DNA from: Burkholderiales bacterium PBB3
Lineage (GTDB): Bacteria; Pseudomonadota; Gammaproteobacteria; Burkholderiales; Burkholderiaceae_C
Assembly: GCA_002256115.1 (NCBI GenBank)
Contig: NKIK01000002.1
Span: forward strand, 1 to 64,000
Direction: 5' to 3'
DNA: 64,000 bases
Shown here: positions 8,995-17,837 of the stretch, piece by piece
Position numbering within the stretch: position 1 is the stretch's first letter
Layout of the letters: each line of letters starts with the position of its first letter
Notes under the pieces: generated by a model
The model's database searches: none
What the model saw: the letters and a program-made list of their open reading frames with translations, nothing else
What the model was told of the DNA's origin: nothing
Translations under genes and position numbers: made by a program

Positions 8995-9567
8995 ATGAAT
9001 ACTAGCCACCCCATCCGCTCCCAATACGAAGACTTCATGCGCCATGTGTTCACCACCGGTGTGCACAAAGCCGACCGCACGGGCACCGGCACCAAGAGCG
9101 TGTTTGGCTACCAGATGCGCTTTGATTTGAACGAAGGCTTTCCGCTGGTGACGACCAAGAAGGTGCACCTGCGTTCCATCATTCAAGAGTTGCTGTGGTT
9201 CCTGACAGGCTCTTCCAACAACAATTGGCTCAAAGAACGCGGCGTGTCGATCTGGGACGAGTGGGCGAACCCCGAGACAGGCGACCTGGGCCCGGTGTAT
9301 GGCGTGCAATGGCGCAGTTGGCCCACGCCCGATGGCGGCCATATTGACCAGATTGCCGATGTCATCAAAACGCTGAAGACCAACCCCGACAGCCGCCGCA
9401 TCATCGTGAGCGCTTGGAACGTGGCCGAGCTGAACAAGATGGCGCTGATGCCTTGCCACGCCTTCTTCCAGTTCTATGTGGCACCTGCGGAGACTGAAGG
9501 CGGCAAAGGCAAATTGAGTTGCCAGTTGTACCAGCGCAGCGCCGATATTTTTTTGGGCGTACCGTTT
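8995..9567 (+). pseudogene. thyA: Native thymidylate synthase, 5' part, cut by the island
   Basis: The first 191 codons of a normal ThyA (dUMP to dTMP with methylene-THF). Seen are [31 protein letters not shown], the catalytic [12 protein letters not shown]ys and [16 protein letters not shown]. Similarity stops at codon F of GVPF. After it come 16 foreign residues ([15 protein letters not shown]) and a stop at 9613-9615. The missing C-terminus lies 39 kb away (48707-48978), where the sequence resumes at NIASYALL. The truncated product lacks the helix and the dUMP/folate residues of the C-terminal third and should be inactive. Confidence 0.95.
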
Positions 9568-9599
9568 GTTTCCGGCATAGCGATTAACGACCGTGAATG
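9556..9599. mobile_element. Left junction (attL region) of the island
   Basis: Host thyA sequence ends near 9567 (GGCGTACCGTTT). Island sequence begins GTTTCCGG at 9568-9575 and carries CCGTGAATG at 9591-9599. Both motifs recur in inverted orientation at the right end: CCGGAAAAC at 48698-48706 and CATTCACGG at 48647-48655. The host-side bases ACCGTTT here and ACCTTTC at the right end look like an imperfect duplicated core. Confidence 0.65.
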
Positions 9600-9642
9600 T
9601 TTTTCTCTTCACTAAGTGGTTATTTTTCTCATCATAGCGCTA

Positions 9643-9670
9643 TTGACAGTGAATGCTGTGTTGAAATAGT
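9643..9670 (+). promoter_or_regulatory. Probable promoter of island thyA
   Basis: A perfect TTGACA at 9643-9648 is followed after 16 bases by AATAGT at 9665-9670, which matches four of six -10 positions. It lies inside the island, 67 bp before the GTG and 97 bp before the ATG of the replacement thyA, so the new gene would not depend on the host thyA promoter. Confidence 0.45.
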
Positions 9671-9736
9671 CTCACCTAGCATTTTTGGCCTCTTTGCTCG
9701 AATACAGCCGGGGCTGCAAACGTACGAACGCGCCAA

Positions 9737-10663
9737 GTGACTAATTCAACAGTGGACAATGTGGATATGCGACATCCGGAACATCAGTACCTTGATCTGC
9801 TATCACAGGTCCTCTCGAACGGCGATCAGCGCATCGATAGAACCGGTGTAGGCACGCGCTCAACATTCGGCACGATGGTGCGGTTTGATCTGTCAGATGG
9901 CTCGGTACCGATCCTTACCACCAAGCGGGTGTATTGGAAGACAGCGGTCAAAGAAATGCTGTGGTTTCTGACAGGTGGTACCAACATCCGACCTCTACTT
10001 CTCGAAAAGGTGAGGATTTGGACCGACTGGCCATTGGCTGCCTATCGCCGCTCAACTGGAGAGCAAATCACACAGGAGGAATTCGAGCATCGAATTGTGA
10101 ACGATGAGGTATTTGCAGTGAAGTGGGGTGAGTTGGGACCGGTATATGGCAAGCAATGGCGTCGCTGGTTGGGAGCTGACGGCAGGGAACATGATCAGAT
10201 TGCAACCTTGATCCGCACTTTGAAGGAGAATCCGTCGAGCCGCAGAATGTTGTTCCACGGTTGGAACGTTGCCGAGGTTAACGAAATGGCACTTCCGCCC
10301 TGCCATATGGTGTACCAGTATCACGTTACATCTGATGGCCGGCTCAATTGCCTCCTTTTTCAAAGGTCTGTAGACCTCCTCCTTGGCGCACCCTTCAATT
10401 TCGTAGGAGCGGCCGCATTGCAGTTAATGCTCGCTCAACAAAGTGATCTTCGGCCAGGCGAACTTGTATGGGTAGGCGGTGATTCACATCTATATTTGAA
10501 CCACTTTGAACAAGCGCGCGAGCAGTTGACCAGAGATCCTAGACCATTTCCGAAAATGCAACTTCTACGCCGCGCGGCAAGCATTGACGACTTCAAGATT
10601 GATGATTTCGATGTTTCGGGCTACGACCCACATCCACCCATTAAGGCAGACATCGCAGTTTAA
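9737..10663 (+). CDS. thyA: Island-borne thymidylate synthase
   Basis: A complete ThyA of 308 residues (298 if started at the ATG at 9767, MRHPEHQYLD), making dTMP from dUMP. It carries TTKRVYWKTAVKEMLWFLTG, GPVYGKQWRRW, SSRRMLFHGWNVAEVNEMAL, the catalytic Cys in LPPCHMVYQYHV, LLFQRSVDLLLGAPFN and the C-terminal YDPHPPIKADIAV. It is clearly a different lineage from the native gene: it has the 20-residue insert near LLEKVRIWTDWPLAAYRR seen in longer ThyA forms, and its codons are less GC-rich. It lies just inside the left end of the island and should restore the function lost by integration. Confidence 0.9.
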   Translation: MTNSTVDNVDMRHPEHQYLDLLSQVLSNGDQRIDRTGVGTRSTFGTMVRFDLSDGSVPILTTKRVYWKTAVKEMLWFLTGGTNIRPLLLEKVRIWTDWPLAAYRRSTGEQITQEEFEHRIVNDEVFAVKWGELGPVYGKQWRRWLGADGREHDQIATLIRTLKENPSSRRMLFHGWNVAEVNEMALPPCHMVYQYHVTSDGRLNCLLFQRSVDLLLGAPFNFVGAAALQLMLAQQSDLRPGELVWVGGDSHLYLNHFEQAREQLTRDPRPFPKMQLLRRAASIDDFKIDDFDVSGYDPHPPIKADIAV

Positions 10664-10678
10664 GCGCTACAGTCGAAT

Positions 10679-13321
10679 ATGGAACCCGCTCGGGGATTTC
10701 TGAACGAAGAGTTATTGCGATCGCTACTTGAAAGGGATCGTGCTAAGGGGGTTGCAGCGTCACGTGGCGGGAAAATCAATCGCAAACATTATGCAAAACT
10801 GCTCGGCTGCCATAGCTCCGCGCTCACCCGATTCAAACCTGTTTTCACTGAGTACGAGAAAGAGCTCGGCATCAAAACTGGACCAATGCGTCACCTTGAC
10901 GCGATGCGAACTTGGCTAACGGAAGCTTTTGAATCCAAAGCCCTGGACTACACGGCGGGAAAACTCGATCGGTTGCAGTTTCAGTTAAATTTCAAGCTAC
11001 GTGGTGGGGTTTTTCTGACCAAATATCCTGAAATCCGTAGATTATTCGATGAGTTTGATGCTCGTGCTTCTAAAGAAAATTATCTCCCTGCTATCCGGCT
11101 GGATGAACTCGCAAGACTTAAAGTTGGTTTGGCAGGACAGCCACCGCTGAACAAGGACCGCGTCTCTATCAATCGACCCGCTATTTCGGAAGCTACTGGA
11201 ATTCCTGAGAGTCGATTCCGAGAGATTGCGCTTTTAGACTTGATTGAGGCGAAAGAAGCCGAAATCTTGGAAAACGCAAAGGCGAGCAAGGTCGACCCTT
11301 ATTTCCACAATCGCGTCTACGCTTTTAGCTTACTCAGCCACGCGTGGCCAATTCCATTTCTCGAGAAAATCGGTATTCAATTTAAAGTCGGATTTTCCGG
11401 AAAGGGCACCCATTCAACCAAGCACGCCTACCTTCAACTTTACAAGTTGCTCTCTTGGTTGAACACGAGACGTTCCCCGAAATGTACTAGAGTTGCAGCG
11501 GAGATTCGCACACAGAGTAAAGTTGTAAGCGACGCAGACTGGGAGGAGACACTTCACGAATATCGGGACCATCTCTTGAGTTCGTTGGGTACCAACCGGG
11601 CACAAAGAGTAACAGTCGACCGCACGCTCCAGGAGCTACGATCTGCACTCAACATGTTCGCAGGGAGCCGAATTTTCCCAGAACTTTCAGTTCCTCTCCC
11701 AGGGGTGAAACTTTCCAAGGTCCACAGCCAGCATCTACGTAGCGTTGCGGAAGTTGTTGTTGAAAACGGAACATCGCGTAGTACCGAGTACATCAAATTC
11801 GCAAGCAATCAGCTCCGACTTTCCTGCGAAAAGTACGGGCTACATAGTGAGGTTGGAGACGGCAAGGACTTTCTCGCAAGCCTCGCGGCCGAGGCGGAAA
11901 GGGGAGCAAACCTCCCGGCAGATCCAGCGGAGGGGATAAAACTGCTACTTGAGCGGCGACTCGACGCACTCCGCTGCCGAGCAATTTCTGTCCTTCATAG
12001 CGCAGTCGATGCATACGAGCTAGGTCGCGACCTTTTAGCTGTTGCAGACATCGACGGTGAGACCTTCGAAAACAGTTATTTCAGATTGAGGCCCAAGGAT
12101 TGGAACCGAGGACAACTCTTGCGCGAACATTTTCCGATCCCGTCGTCGACCAATGAAGCACGAACTTCAAAAGGTCTTGCAAACCTCCTTGGATTTATCG
12201 AGCAACGTTTTGCAGGAATTCCACCGAATGGGGGCTCAAACAAACAGGGCCCATACGGTCAATTTTTTGGTAAACGATATTTAGAGCACGGAGGTATTAG
12301 CACTATCGAGTCGTTGCTGTTTCCTGACCGTGATGCGGTTGGGGCGGTACTTACTCTTTACTTGTTAGAGAGCGGCGCGAACGTAGGGGTCGGGCGGACG
12401 CTCAATCAGGACTGCGCTGAGACGAGCGACCTTGCCGGCTTTGTCCGAATTACTGGACATAAAGCGAGAGCGCAGGGTAAACCGATCATCGTAGATCTTC
12501 CCGAACAATCTGAGGCGGTGCGCGGTATTCAGTGGTTATTGAGAACAGGTGAACGGTTAAGGGCAAACTGCCAGGATGATAGCGACAGACTTTTCCTAAT
12601 GAAAATTGGTGATCGTATCCAATTGGCTACCTCTCATTGGTATACCAACTGGTTTAAGGCCTTTGCTGCGAACACTTCGGGGCTCGAAGGGTTAAGCCTT
12701 ACTCCAAATATGCTCCGGCCGAGTGTCCTTTTACAAGCGGCGTTGAATAACGATGGCAGGCTCGCCGTTGGGATGGCCATCGGGCAACATGGGACCACAG
12801 TCTCCCAAGGTTATCAAAAGAAGTTTCCTACCCGACTTCTGTACGACAACCACATGCGCCATTTCCAATCAGCTTTCGAAATTCTTGTTGTTTCCTCCAT
12901 ACAAGACGCGGCGTCGAACTTAGGAATCAGCGAGGCAGAATTTGATGCACGTCTCCAGGCGCTGCGACCGACAGGCCTCGGCACGTTCTGTAAGGACTCT
13001 CGTGGTCGTGCTGGCAAACCGGGAACAACATGTAAGACCATCGATTGCTGGAATGAATGTCCACACTTGCAGATCATCGCCGAGGTCGAAGCAATAGCTG
13101 TACTTCAAATTTGGCAGGTGTCGCTGAGAGCCGCTCAGCCAGACTGGGAACGTGACAGACCTGAGCGATGGGACGAGGTTTGGCTTCCTTGGCTATGTCT
13201 GACTGACGTTGTCGCCGAAAAGATGGCGCGCGGCCCGTTGATCAAAATTTGGAATGCCGCCAGCGCAAAAGCGGCCGAAATGTCTGCTCATCCAAACTTC
13301 GTTCAACCGAAACCTTGGTAA
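10679..13321 (+). CDS. Large tyrosine-recombinase-like integrase (island module gene 1)
   Basis: An 880-residue protein, first of five co-directional genes. Most of it is not recognisable, but residues about 675-715 have a tyrosine-recombinase ending: LTPNMLRPSVLLQAAL with the second Arg, GQHGTTVSQGYQKKF with a His/Gly box and a Tyr in the nucleophile position near residue 712. A Cys-rich segment follows (CKDSRGRAG, TTCKTIDCWNECPH) that could bind zinc. Large integrases of this kind occur in multi-recombinase elements (GInt, Tn554-like). Its stop is five bases before the next ATG. The low GC fits foreign origin. The catalytic assignment is by pattern only. Confidence 0.65.
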   Translation: MEPARGFLNEELLRSLLERDRAKGVAASRGGKINRKHYAKLLGCHSSALTRFKPVFTEYEKELGIKTGPMRHLDAMRTWLTEAFESKALDYTAGKLDRLQFQLNFKLRGGVFLTKYPEIRRLFDEFDARASKENYLPAIRLDELARLKVGLAGQPPLNKDRVSINRPAISEATGIPESRFREIALLDLIEAKEAEILENAKASKVDPYFHNRVYAFSLLSHAWPIPFLEKIGIQFKVGFSGKGTHSTKHAYLQLYKLLSWLNTRRSPKCTRVAAEIRTQSKVVSDADWEETLHEYRDHLLSSLGTNRAQRVTVDRTLQELRSALNMFAGSRIFPELSVPLPGVKLSKVHSQHLRSVAEVVVENGTSRSTEYIKFASNQLRLSCEKYGLHSEVGDGKDFLASLAAEAERGANLPADPAEGIKLLLERRLDALRCRAISVLHSAVDAYELGRDLLAVADIDGETFENSYFRLRPKDWNRGQLLREHFPIPSSTNEARTSKGLANLLGFIEQRFAGIPPNGGSNKQGPYGQFFGKRYLEHGGISTIESLLFPDRDAVGAVLTLYLLESGANVGVGRTLNQDCAETSDLAGFVRITGHKARAQGKPIIVDLPEQSEAVRGIQWLLRTGERLRANCQDDSDRLFLMKIGDRIQLATSHWYTNWFKAFAANTSGLEGLSLTPNMLRPSVLLQAALNNDGRLAVGMAIGQHGTTVSQGYQKKFPTRLLYDNHMRHFQSAFEILVVSSIQDAASNLGISEAEFDARLQALRPTGLGTFCKDSRGRAGKPGTTCKTIDCWNECPHLQIIAEVEAIAVLQIWQVSLRAAQPDWERDRPERWDEVWLPWLCLTDVVAEKMARGPLIKIWNAASAKAAEMSAHPNFVQPKPW

Positions 13322-13326
13322 CTAGT

Positions 13327-15330
13327 ATGCGCAAACAAGGTCAAAGCGTCATCGCACCAGATCAACGAAATCAATCAGTAGAGAAAGAACTGCTTCAGTT
13401 TTCGTGGCTGCACAGCCCCTATGCTAGTTCACGATGGACCGTTTCTGACACTTGGAACCATGGGCGCACGCAGACAATTGATTTCGACTATAGGTTAGCT
13501 GACGGGGAATCTCTCCTGAATGCAAAAAGGCTATACGCAACCGTAAAAGGATATGCCATCCTTATCCGAGATGATCGATATAGTGCTATCGACGATGCAT
13601 TTACTCATGTTCAAGCAGTGCGAACCCTAATGCACCTAGCACATGCTTTAACGATACGAAAACTATCTTCCTTCGCGCATCTCCAACCCTATGACCTAGC
13701 TCAGATTGTCGAAGACTGCAGGTATGGAGTGGATGCAGTACTTCATGCCTCTGAGCGAGTAGAGACTTACTTGAACTCCTTGCCCTTGGGTGAGCTCCCT
13801 CGATACATAAGTCCCAAGTCGGGACGGCCAACTAATTTGGTATCAAGTAGTGCAGTTGTCGCTGCATGTAACCTCCCAGATTCAGCGACTAAATACCCCT
13901 GCGTTGCGACCTTAATAGCAAAAGCGGCGAAGGCACAAGGTCTAACCACCAATACAGCCAAGTTCGACTGCATTGATATCCGGCCAGTAAAGAACGTGAC
14001 AGTTCAGGCAATGCAACGCTGGATTGTTCCATTTGAAAATCTCTACGCGATGCGCCGAAAGATAGATGCAGACAGCATCGACTTTAAACCTTTTGCACAA
14101 GGCGCTGCTCGCGTGGCTGCTGTAAAGGGTGTCGGCACAGAGAGGACGCCCACACCGCCCCCGAAGTTGGCACTCCATCTTTTCGAGCATGCTGCGCGGC
14201 GAGTTTTCAGTTACGACGAATCTGCAATTGGAACGATGGATTGGGCTACCGTACTTCGCTTAGCAACGGCCTGCTGGATCCTCATAGCTGGCTTCAGCGC
14301 TCGACGGGATGATGAGATTGACGATCTTCGGTTCGGTTGCACAAGCGGTGACGCGTCATCGGGCTACTGGCTTGACACGTATATTGGGAAAACACTACAG
14401 ACAAATGAATTTATCCCAGTCCCAACCCTCGTCGTTAAAGCTGTAGAAGTGCTTTCGTCAGTCAGCGCAATGGCACGCGGTCAAACTGGCACCAATAACC
14501 TGTTTCAATGGATCGACCCCGACGGCCAGCTTCGAAAGATAGACGTTGGCCGTCACATCGACGACTTCGCCGCTGAAGTTCAGATGCCCTTACACACGCC
14601 GCAAGGTGAGGCTCCATCTGCATGGCACTGGCACCCTCATCAGTTCAGACGCTTTTTTGCTATTCTTTACTTCTATCGGTTCGAAGGTGCGACGATTGAG
14701 ACTTTGGCTCATTTCCTAAGGCACTTTGATCTTGAGATGACGAAGCGATATGTGACTCAAGATCCGGAGGCTGCAGCTCTATGGACTGAAGTTGAATGGG
14801 GCTATATGGGTCATGTTGCTAGATCAATTGTCTCTGGAGAGCGCGCTGTAGCGGGAGGCGCTGGAGCACACCTGAAACGAGCGGCCAAGCGTCTCATCGA
14901 TACTTTTCGTCGAAAGCTACAAATCGTATCTCCAGATCGCGTTGGAGCAAGCCTTACACTTTTAATGCAACGTAGGGGTATGGTACTGACGCCAAAGCCA
15001 TGGGTAACGTGTACATGCCCTCAGACATCTTCTGCTGCCGCCACCGCATCATGTAGACGCGAATCAAGCGCGGACATCCAAGCGGTAGGCCCTAATTTCG
15101 CTCAGGCAGGCCCTACTGTATGTTCTTATTGCCCTCACGGCATACTCGAAAGATCTCGCACTGGAGTAGTGGAGGAAGAGTTGTTTCATCTAAAAGAGGC
15201 AGTTTCGTACAAACCACGAACAACCACTATCTTTGGAGAACTCGAAGCTGCGCGGGTAGTTGAACTTCGCCATGTTCTCGACGCGCGGTACGACCAAGCG
15301 ACGTCCATAGCCCATCCGATTCAGCAATAA
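13327..15330 (+). CDS. Tyrosine recombinase (island module gene 2)
   Basis: A 667-residue site-specific recombinase with the full catalytic set: Arg in GFSARRDDEIDDL near residue 325, HPHQFRR (His-x-x-Arg) near 437, and LRHFDLEMTKRYV with the last His and the Tyr nucleophile near 475. After the catalytic part comes a Cys-containing tail (VTCTCPQTSS, CSYCPHGILERS), possibly zinc-binding. The ATG at 13327 is chosen because the upstream in-frame extension lies inside the previous gene. It should act with the other two recombinases to integrate and excise the island at thyA. Confidence 0.8.
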   Translation: MRKQGQSVIAPDQRNQSVEKELLQFSWLHSPYASSRWTVSDTWNHGRTQTIDFDYRLADGESLLNAKRLYATVKGYAILIRDDRYSAIDDAFTHVQAVRTLMHLAHALTIRKLSSFAHLQPYDLAQIVEDCRYGVDAVLHASERVETYLNSLPLGELPRYISPKSGRPTNLVSSSAVVAACNLPDSATKYPCVATLIAKAAKAQGLTTNTAKFDCIDIRPVKNVTVQAMQRWIVPFENLYAMRRKIDADSIDFKPFAQGAARVAAVKGVGTERTPTPPPKLALHLFEHAARRVFSYDESAIGTMDWATVLRLATACWILIAGFSARRDDEIDDLRFGCTSGDASSGYWLDTYIGKTLQTNEFIPVPTLVVKAVEVLSSVSAMARGQTGTNNLFQWIDPDGQLRKIDVGRHIDDFAAEVQMPLHTPQGEAPSAWHWHPHQFRRFFAILYFYRFEGATIETLAHFLRHFDLEMTKRYVTQDPEAAALWTEVEWGYMGHVARSIVSGERAVAGGAGAHLKRAAKRLIDTFRRKLQIVSPDRVGASLTLLMQRRGMVLTPKPWVTCTCPQTSSAAATASCRRESSADIQAVGPNFAQAGPTVCSYCPHGILERSRTGVVEEELFHLKEAVSYKPRTTTIFGELEAARVVELRHVLDARYDQATSIAHPIQQ

Positions 15331-15342
15331 CTATCTAGTGAA

Positions 15343-15897
15343 ATGAGCAACAAATCTTCGTCAATCGCTGACCTGATGGCCACTAAGCACACGACGAAGC
15401 ACACCGTTCGCGAGCGAATCGAGCGAAGACTTGCCGTTCTCCGCGAATGGCGGAAGGAAGGAGTTCCCGCAGGGAAGATTTTGCCTAAGAGCCTCAATGC
15501 CGCTCGACTATGGGCCGATGCTGAACTAGAAATTCAAAAAATCTCCTCACCAAACGAATTTACTACCGGGCATTCGCAGCATGGCTCTCTGGTTAGTGCC
15601 ATTGAAAACTTGCTCAAGGAGTTGAACAAGGTCTATTCAAGGCCAGTAAAACGTGCCTCTGATACTAAATTAAGTACAACGAATAGCTTTGATAGCAAAG
15701 CAGCTGAGCAGCAACTGGCTGCTGCGTGCTCACAATGGCATTCAGAGCGGTCATTGCGACTCCAAGAGAAGGCGCGTGCCGACTCGGCAGAAGCACGCAG
15801 CGTAGTCATCCTTGAAGAGAACGCAAAGTTGCAAGAAATAGTCGCCAATCTCCGTCGTCAGGTAGCCTCTCACAAGGGATTGAGGGCCGTCGAATGA
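15343..15897 (+). CDS. Small coiled-coil accessory protein (island module gene 3)
   Basis: A 184-residue basic protein. The N-terminus (TKHTVRERIERRLAVLREWR) is a charged helix, and the last 60 residues (ARADSAEARSVVILEENAKL and on) form a predicted coiled coil with leucine spacing. In role it resembles TnpC of Tn554, a small helper of a multi-recombinase element, but sequence similarity was not tested. It overlaps the next gene by four bases (ATGA). Confidence 0.55.
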   Translation: MSNKSSSIADLMATKHTTKHTVRERIERRLAVLREWRKEGVPAGKILPKSLNAARLWADAELEIQKISSPNEFTTGHSQHGSLVSAIENLLKELNKVYSRPVKRASDTKLSTTNSFDSKAAEQQLAAACSQWHSERSLRLQEKARADSAEARSVVILEENAKLQEIVANLRRQVASHKGLRAVE

Positions 15898-16322
15898 GAT
15901 TCGCCGACATCGACAGCATATGGTTAGAGGATCTGAGCAGTCTTTCAAATGCAGACAAAGGTCGTGTCTATTTCGAACGTGCTAAGCAAGTGATAACAAG
16001 CGCACTAGCAGACCCCAAAATATTCCCCTTGGCTGTAGACGGTAAGCGATTTCGTCGCGACTACTTGAGTAAAAACATATATTGCTCAGAATCAGTCCTC
16101 ACTCAAAATCCAAAGATCAAGCTTTTACTTGAGCAAGCTGATTTTGGAATTAGAAAAAAAGTGGGCGATGAGATAACGCCGCCGCATTCGCATTCAGTTC
16201 CAGAACTAGATGACGTTACTCAACTTCGCACAATAGTTATCGAGCTTATACGCCGCGTCAACGAGCAGGACACTCGAATCGCCTCGTTACAAGCGAAGCT
16301 ACGAGTCGACTCTAAAGAATAG
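15894..16322 (+). CDS. Small accessory protein (island module gene 4)
   Basis: A 142-residue charged protein, not recognised by family. The middle (KRFRRDYLSKNIYCSESVLT) has the look of a helix-turn-helix or helix-loop-helix DNA-binding segment, and the end (LIRRVNEQDTRIASLQAKLR) is a short coiled coil. It starts inside the previous stop (ATGA) and lies 49 bp before the third recombinase gene. By position it would match the small fourth protein of GInt operons. Confidence 0.5.
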   Translation: MRFADIDSIWLEDLSSLSNADKGRVYFERAKQVITSALADPKIFPLAVDGKRFRRDYLSKNIYCSESVLTQNPKIKLLLEQADFGIRKKVGDEITPPHSHSVPELDDVTQLRTIVIELIRRVNEQDTRIASLQAKLRVDSKE

Positions 16323-16371
16323 AACCTCTATTGGATTCGTTCAATTTGAAACAAGAGCTTCGCTGTTCGAT

Positions 16372-17763
16372 ATGACATACACCAAAATGAATGATGGTCT
16401 AATAATTTGCACCGACACAACTTGCACGGTAAGTAAACATTCTTGGCCCGATATTCCAACATTGCTTTGGCCCGAAGGTATTGACGAAGATGCGTCTGAT
16501 TGGCTCCGCGAATTGGTCGTAGATTCCGGTATTCTCGCCAGTAGCGCGATGGAATATGCAAAAACGCTTCGACCATTCCTACGCTTCTGTAGAGGAAAAC
16601 GGGACTGGCGAACTGTTGACGACGACTTCTTGATCATATGGCGCGAATACCTGCTTAGAACGCTCAAGCTTTCTATAGACCGCATCAACCGGTCGCTTGA
16701 CACAGTCTTTTCCTTTTACCGGTGGGCAGAAGAAACAAAGCGTCTGAGGTTTCGAGTAGGCGTTTACACGATCGACCAGTTGCCGGTGGCAATGCAGCAA
16801 ATTCCCTTTCCAATTACGGCGAAACAGAAATTCTCAAAGGGACAACATGGGCGGGTATTTGGAACTTGGACGACGCCCTTGCGGCTCAGCGGCTCCGAGC
16901 AAAATTCCGTAGTCCGCCATACGCCAACTGAGACTGAAATCCGCAAGCTTCATGAAGTTGCGGTCAATCAACTCTATGGCGAAAGAAATTCACTAATTCT
17001 TTCGTGGGCAGAAGAAGTGGGTGCAAGACGAGCAGAAATTTTGCGCGTATGTAAATCGCAAATGCCAGATGCGGAGAGCCTTGCTGACCTTATTGAAATG
17101 GACGAACCCTGGATCATTTATGTCGAGCGAAAAGGTGGTAAAAAAAAACCGCTGAATGTACAGCCCGATCTCATACTGCGAACAATGGACTTCATTGAGT
17201 ATGAGCGCGCTCAAATCGTGACTCACTGTCGCCAGAGCATCCAGAAATATAAAGAGCCAGACGAGATTTTCTTGTCAAGTAAAACAGGTACGGTCCTGCA
17301 TCGCGACAGTGTGACTTCCATCGGTCTCAGAACATTTAGCAAGGCAGGAGTGAAGAACGCCAATGTGCACCGACTACGTGCACGTTTTGCCGTTAGAACA
17401 ATTGAAAGCTTGGTTGACGCCCTTTTCAGTGGTGAAGTAGTTGGACCCCAATCTTCTTGGGTTGAGACGATTCTCATCAAAGCGGCAGAACAAATGGGAC
17501 ACTCTAGCCCCAGATCTCTACGCCCGTACTTAAATTACGTACTCAACCGCCGGCTCCAAACGTCGCCATCCATCAAGGCTGAGAAACTCGCGTCAAGAGT
17601 TCGGCAGCTACACTTGCAGGAACGCACTCTAGTACATCGACTCGCGCAGTATCGTGAGTTAGAAGTTGCAGTTGCCCATCTGACAATCGGGCAAGGTAAC
17701 GATGCGGCTACAGCGCTTCGAAAACTTGCAGATGAACTTTGCTCGGGTAGCACTCAGTCGTAA
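16372..17763 (+). CDS. Tyrosine recombinase (island module gene 5)
   Basis: A 463-residue phage-integrase-family recombinase. The N-terminal core-binding (SAM-like) domain covers DWLRELVVDSGILASSAMEY and KTLRPFLRFCRGKRDWRTVD. Catalytic residues: Arg in EEVGARRAEILR near 216, VHRLRARFA near 332, and MGHSSPRSLRPYLNYV with His and the Tyr nucleophile near 386. A short C-terminal coiled coil follows. It is the last gene of the module and converges on the defence genes. The 74-bp gap to the next gene shows no clear terminator. Confidence 0.8.
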   Translation: MTYTKMNDGLIICTDTTCTVSKHSWPDIPTLLWPEGIDEDASDWLRELVVDSGILASSAMEYAKTLRPFLRFCRGKRDWRTVDDDFLIIWREYLLRTLKLSIDRINRSLDTVFSFYRWAEETKRLRFRVGVYTIDQLPVAMQQIPFPITAKQKFSKGQHGRVFGTWTTPLRLSGSEQNSVVRHTPTETEIRKLHEVAVNQLYGERNSLILSWAEEVGARRAEILRVCKSQMPDAESLADLIEMDEPWIIYVERKGGKKKPLNVQPDLILRTMDFIEYERAQIVTHCRQSIQKYKEPDEIFLSSKTGTVLHRDSVTSIGLRTFSKAGVKNANVHRLRARFAVRTIESLVDALFSGEVVGPQSSWVETILIKAAEQMGHSSPRSLRPYLNYVLNRRLQTSPSIKAEKLASRVRQLHLQERTLVHRLAQYRELEVAVAHLTIGQGNDAATALRKLADELCSGSTQS

Positions 17764-17837
17764 AGTGGCAGTTCAATAGTAGTGGTTTTGTTGCTTCGGT
17801 AACCCACAGTGTTCCATCGAGATCAATAGCTTTGGCA

